A stretch of DNA of 64,000 bases from Aquilaria yunnanensis (taxonomy: Eukaryota; Streptophyta; Magnoliopsida; Malvales; Thymelaeaceae): positions 62,772,001 to 62,836,000 of the forward strand of contig CM077597.1 in NCBI GenBank assembly GCA_039654915.1. Direction: 5' to 3'. Below the pieces are notes generated by a model that was not told the DNA's origin, searched no databases, and saw only the letters and a list, made by a program, of their open reading frames with translations. Each line of letters begins with the position of its first letter. The first letter of the stretch is position 1. This document shows, piece after piece, positions 63,463 through 64,000 of this stretch. The translations under genes were made by a program, and so were the position numbers.

Positions 63463-64000
63463 ATGTCGAAAATGCCTATCCCTGAGAGCTGGCAACCTTT
63501 TTTAGCCCATCCTTGTTGCACCACCCCGCAAAACTAGAGAGGTGGAAGAAAAAGTTCTTTCTTCCCTCTTACGCCGTTACTAGGCTGCCTCGCTCTAGCC
63601 ATTATGCTTTTTCAAACCATAGTAATGAGATTACCGTTTTCTGAGCCCAGCTGAAGGCCGGACTTCGATATCCTCCCCCGAAGATGGTTTGCGAGTTCTG
63701 CCAATTTCATGGCATTGCTGTGAACCAGCTTCCCCCGAACTCGTTCTGCTATTTTAACGCCTTCCTCTGTATGTGTGGCCTCTTCGGGATAAAACCCCAT
63801 TTTATACTCTTCATGCAGTACTACAAGCTCTTTGTGGTCCCGAAGGGTGGCTTCTATTTTATGCTACCTCGGGGATCTGGGAGCAAAAAATTCATGTTCA
63901 CCTTCGCCACCAAGGACAGCTGGGGGGGGTGGCAACAGAAATTCTTCTTCCTGAAGATGGAGGAGGCCTGGTCGTATGTTCCGACCAAATGGGCTCAGGG
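63463..64000 (+). pseudogene. Element E antisense accessory gene, exon 1 (partial, broken)
   Basis: Starts MSKMPIPESW, like C (MSTMPVPESW). A 1-bp deletion near 63530 brings a TAG into frame (CCG CAA AAC TAG) where D reads on. Further on, CGA became TGA at about 63641 (FRAQL block). The core then continues (YPPPKMVCEFCQFHGI, PKGGFYFMLPRG, near KDSWGGWQ) to the window end. Homologous to C and D but a pseudogene. Confidence 0.88.

Larger units (their letters stand above)
61817..64000 (-). mobile_element. Tat-lineage element E (left part only)
   Basis: Minus strand by homology to D. 3' LTR 61817-62691, polypurine tract 62692-62706 (minus), antisense-gene promoter, and exon 1 of the accessory gene running off the window. 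The polyprotein lies outside. Confidence 0.88.

Overview
The window is a plant nuclear (angiosperm-type) heterochromatic block. I see no host single-copy gene, rRNA, tRNA or CRISPR array. Almost everything is nested LTR retrotransposons: an old Ty3/gypsy chromovirus-like layer on the left (1-17259) and, from 17260 to the right end, a stack of at least five related Ty3/gypsy elements of the Tat lineage, called A to E here. The Tat call rests on a conventional degenerate RNase H followed by a second archaeal-type RNase H, a C-X2-H-X4-H-X4-C gag knuckle, and a primer-binding site starting TGGCGCCGT. The species cannot be named from this.

Left layer. 1-977 (-) is a broken relative of the accessory gene carried by the Tat elements. 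2640-4400 (-) and about 9450-10360 (-) are parts of a decayed chromovirus-type gag-protease-RT separated by LTR material. Three solo LTRs have perfect 5-bp target-site duplications: family X at 11226-13712 (CTTGG), family Y at 14110-15515 (TGTCC), and a 3.27-kb chromovirus LTR at 45946-49215 (TTCAG), the last lying inside element A. A second family X LTR at 5380-7963 lies inverted to the first.

Tat stack. A (minus strand, oldest) starts at 17260 and leaves the window. B (minus) occupies 21495-42863 inside A, with two complete LTRs of 863/864 bp and a perfect CTTAC duplication. C (plus) starts at 30478 inside the gag of B; its right end was lost by a deletion at 41222/41223. D (minus) starts at 51296 inside the gag of A. 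A family Y LTR (61477) interrupts the right LTR of D, and E (minus) starts at 61817. LTR divergence counted by eye (B about 5.7%, C about 2.5%, D about 2.4%) agrees with this order.

Each Tat element has LTR, gag-PR-RT-RH-aRH-INT, a tandem-repeat 3' zone, a four-exon gene in the ANTISENSE direction with its own TATA-like promoter, a polypurine tract, and LTR. The antisense gene resembles the Pfam 'putative gypsy type transposon' family (PF04195-like) and continues into a basic nuclear-localisation-like segment, an E/P-rich linker and a coiled coil. It is fully open in C (708 aa) and D (730 aa), while the sense polyproteins of those same two elements carry four and five disabling lesions. This is the most interesting system in the window. 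The gag reading frame also begins inside the LTR (U5) and reads through the primer-binding site in the family.
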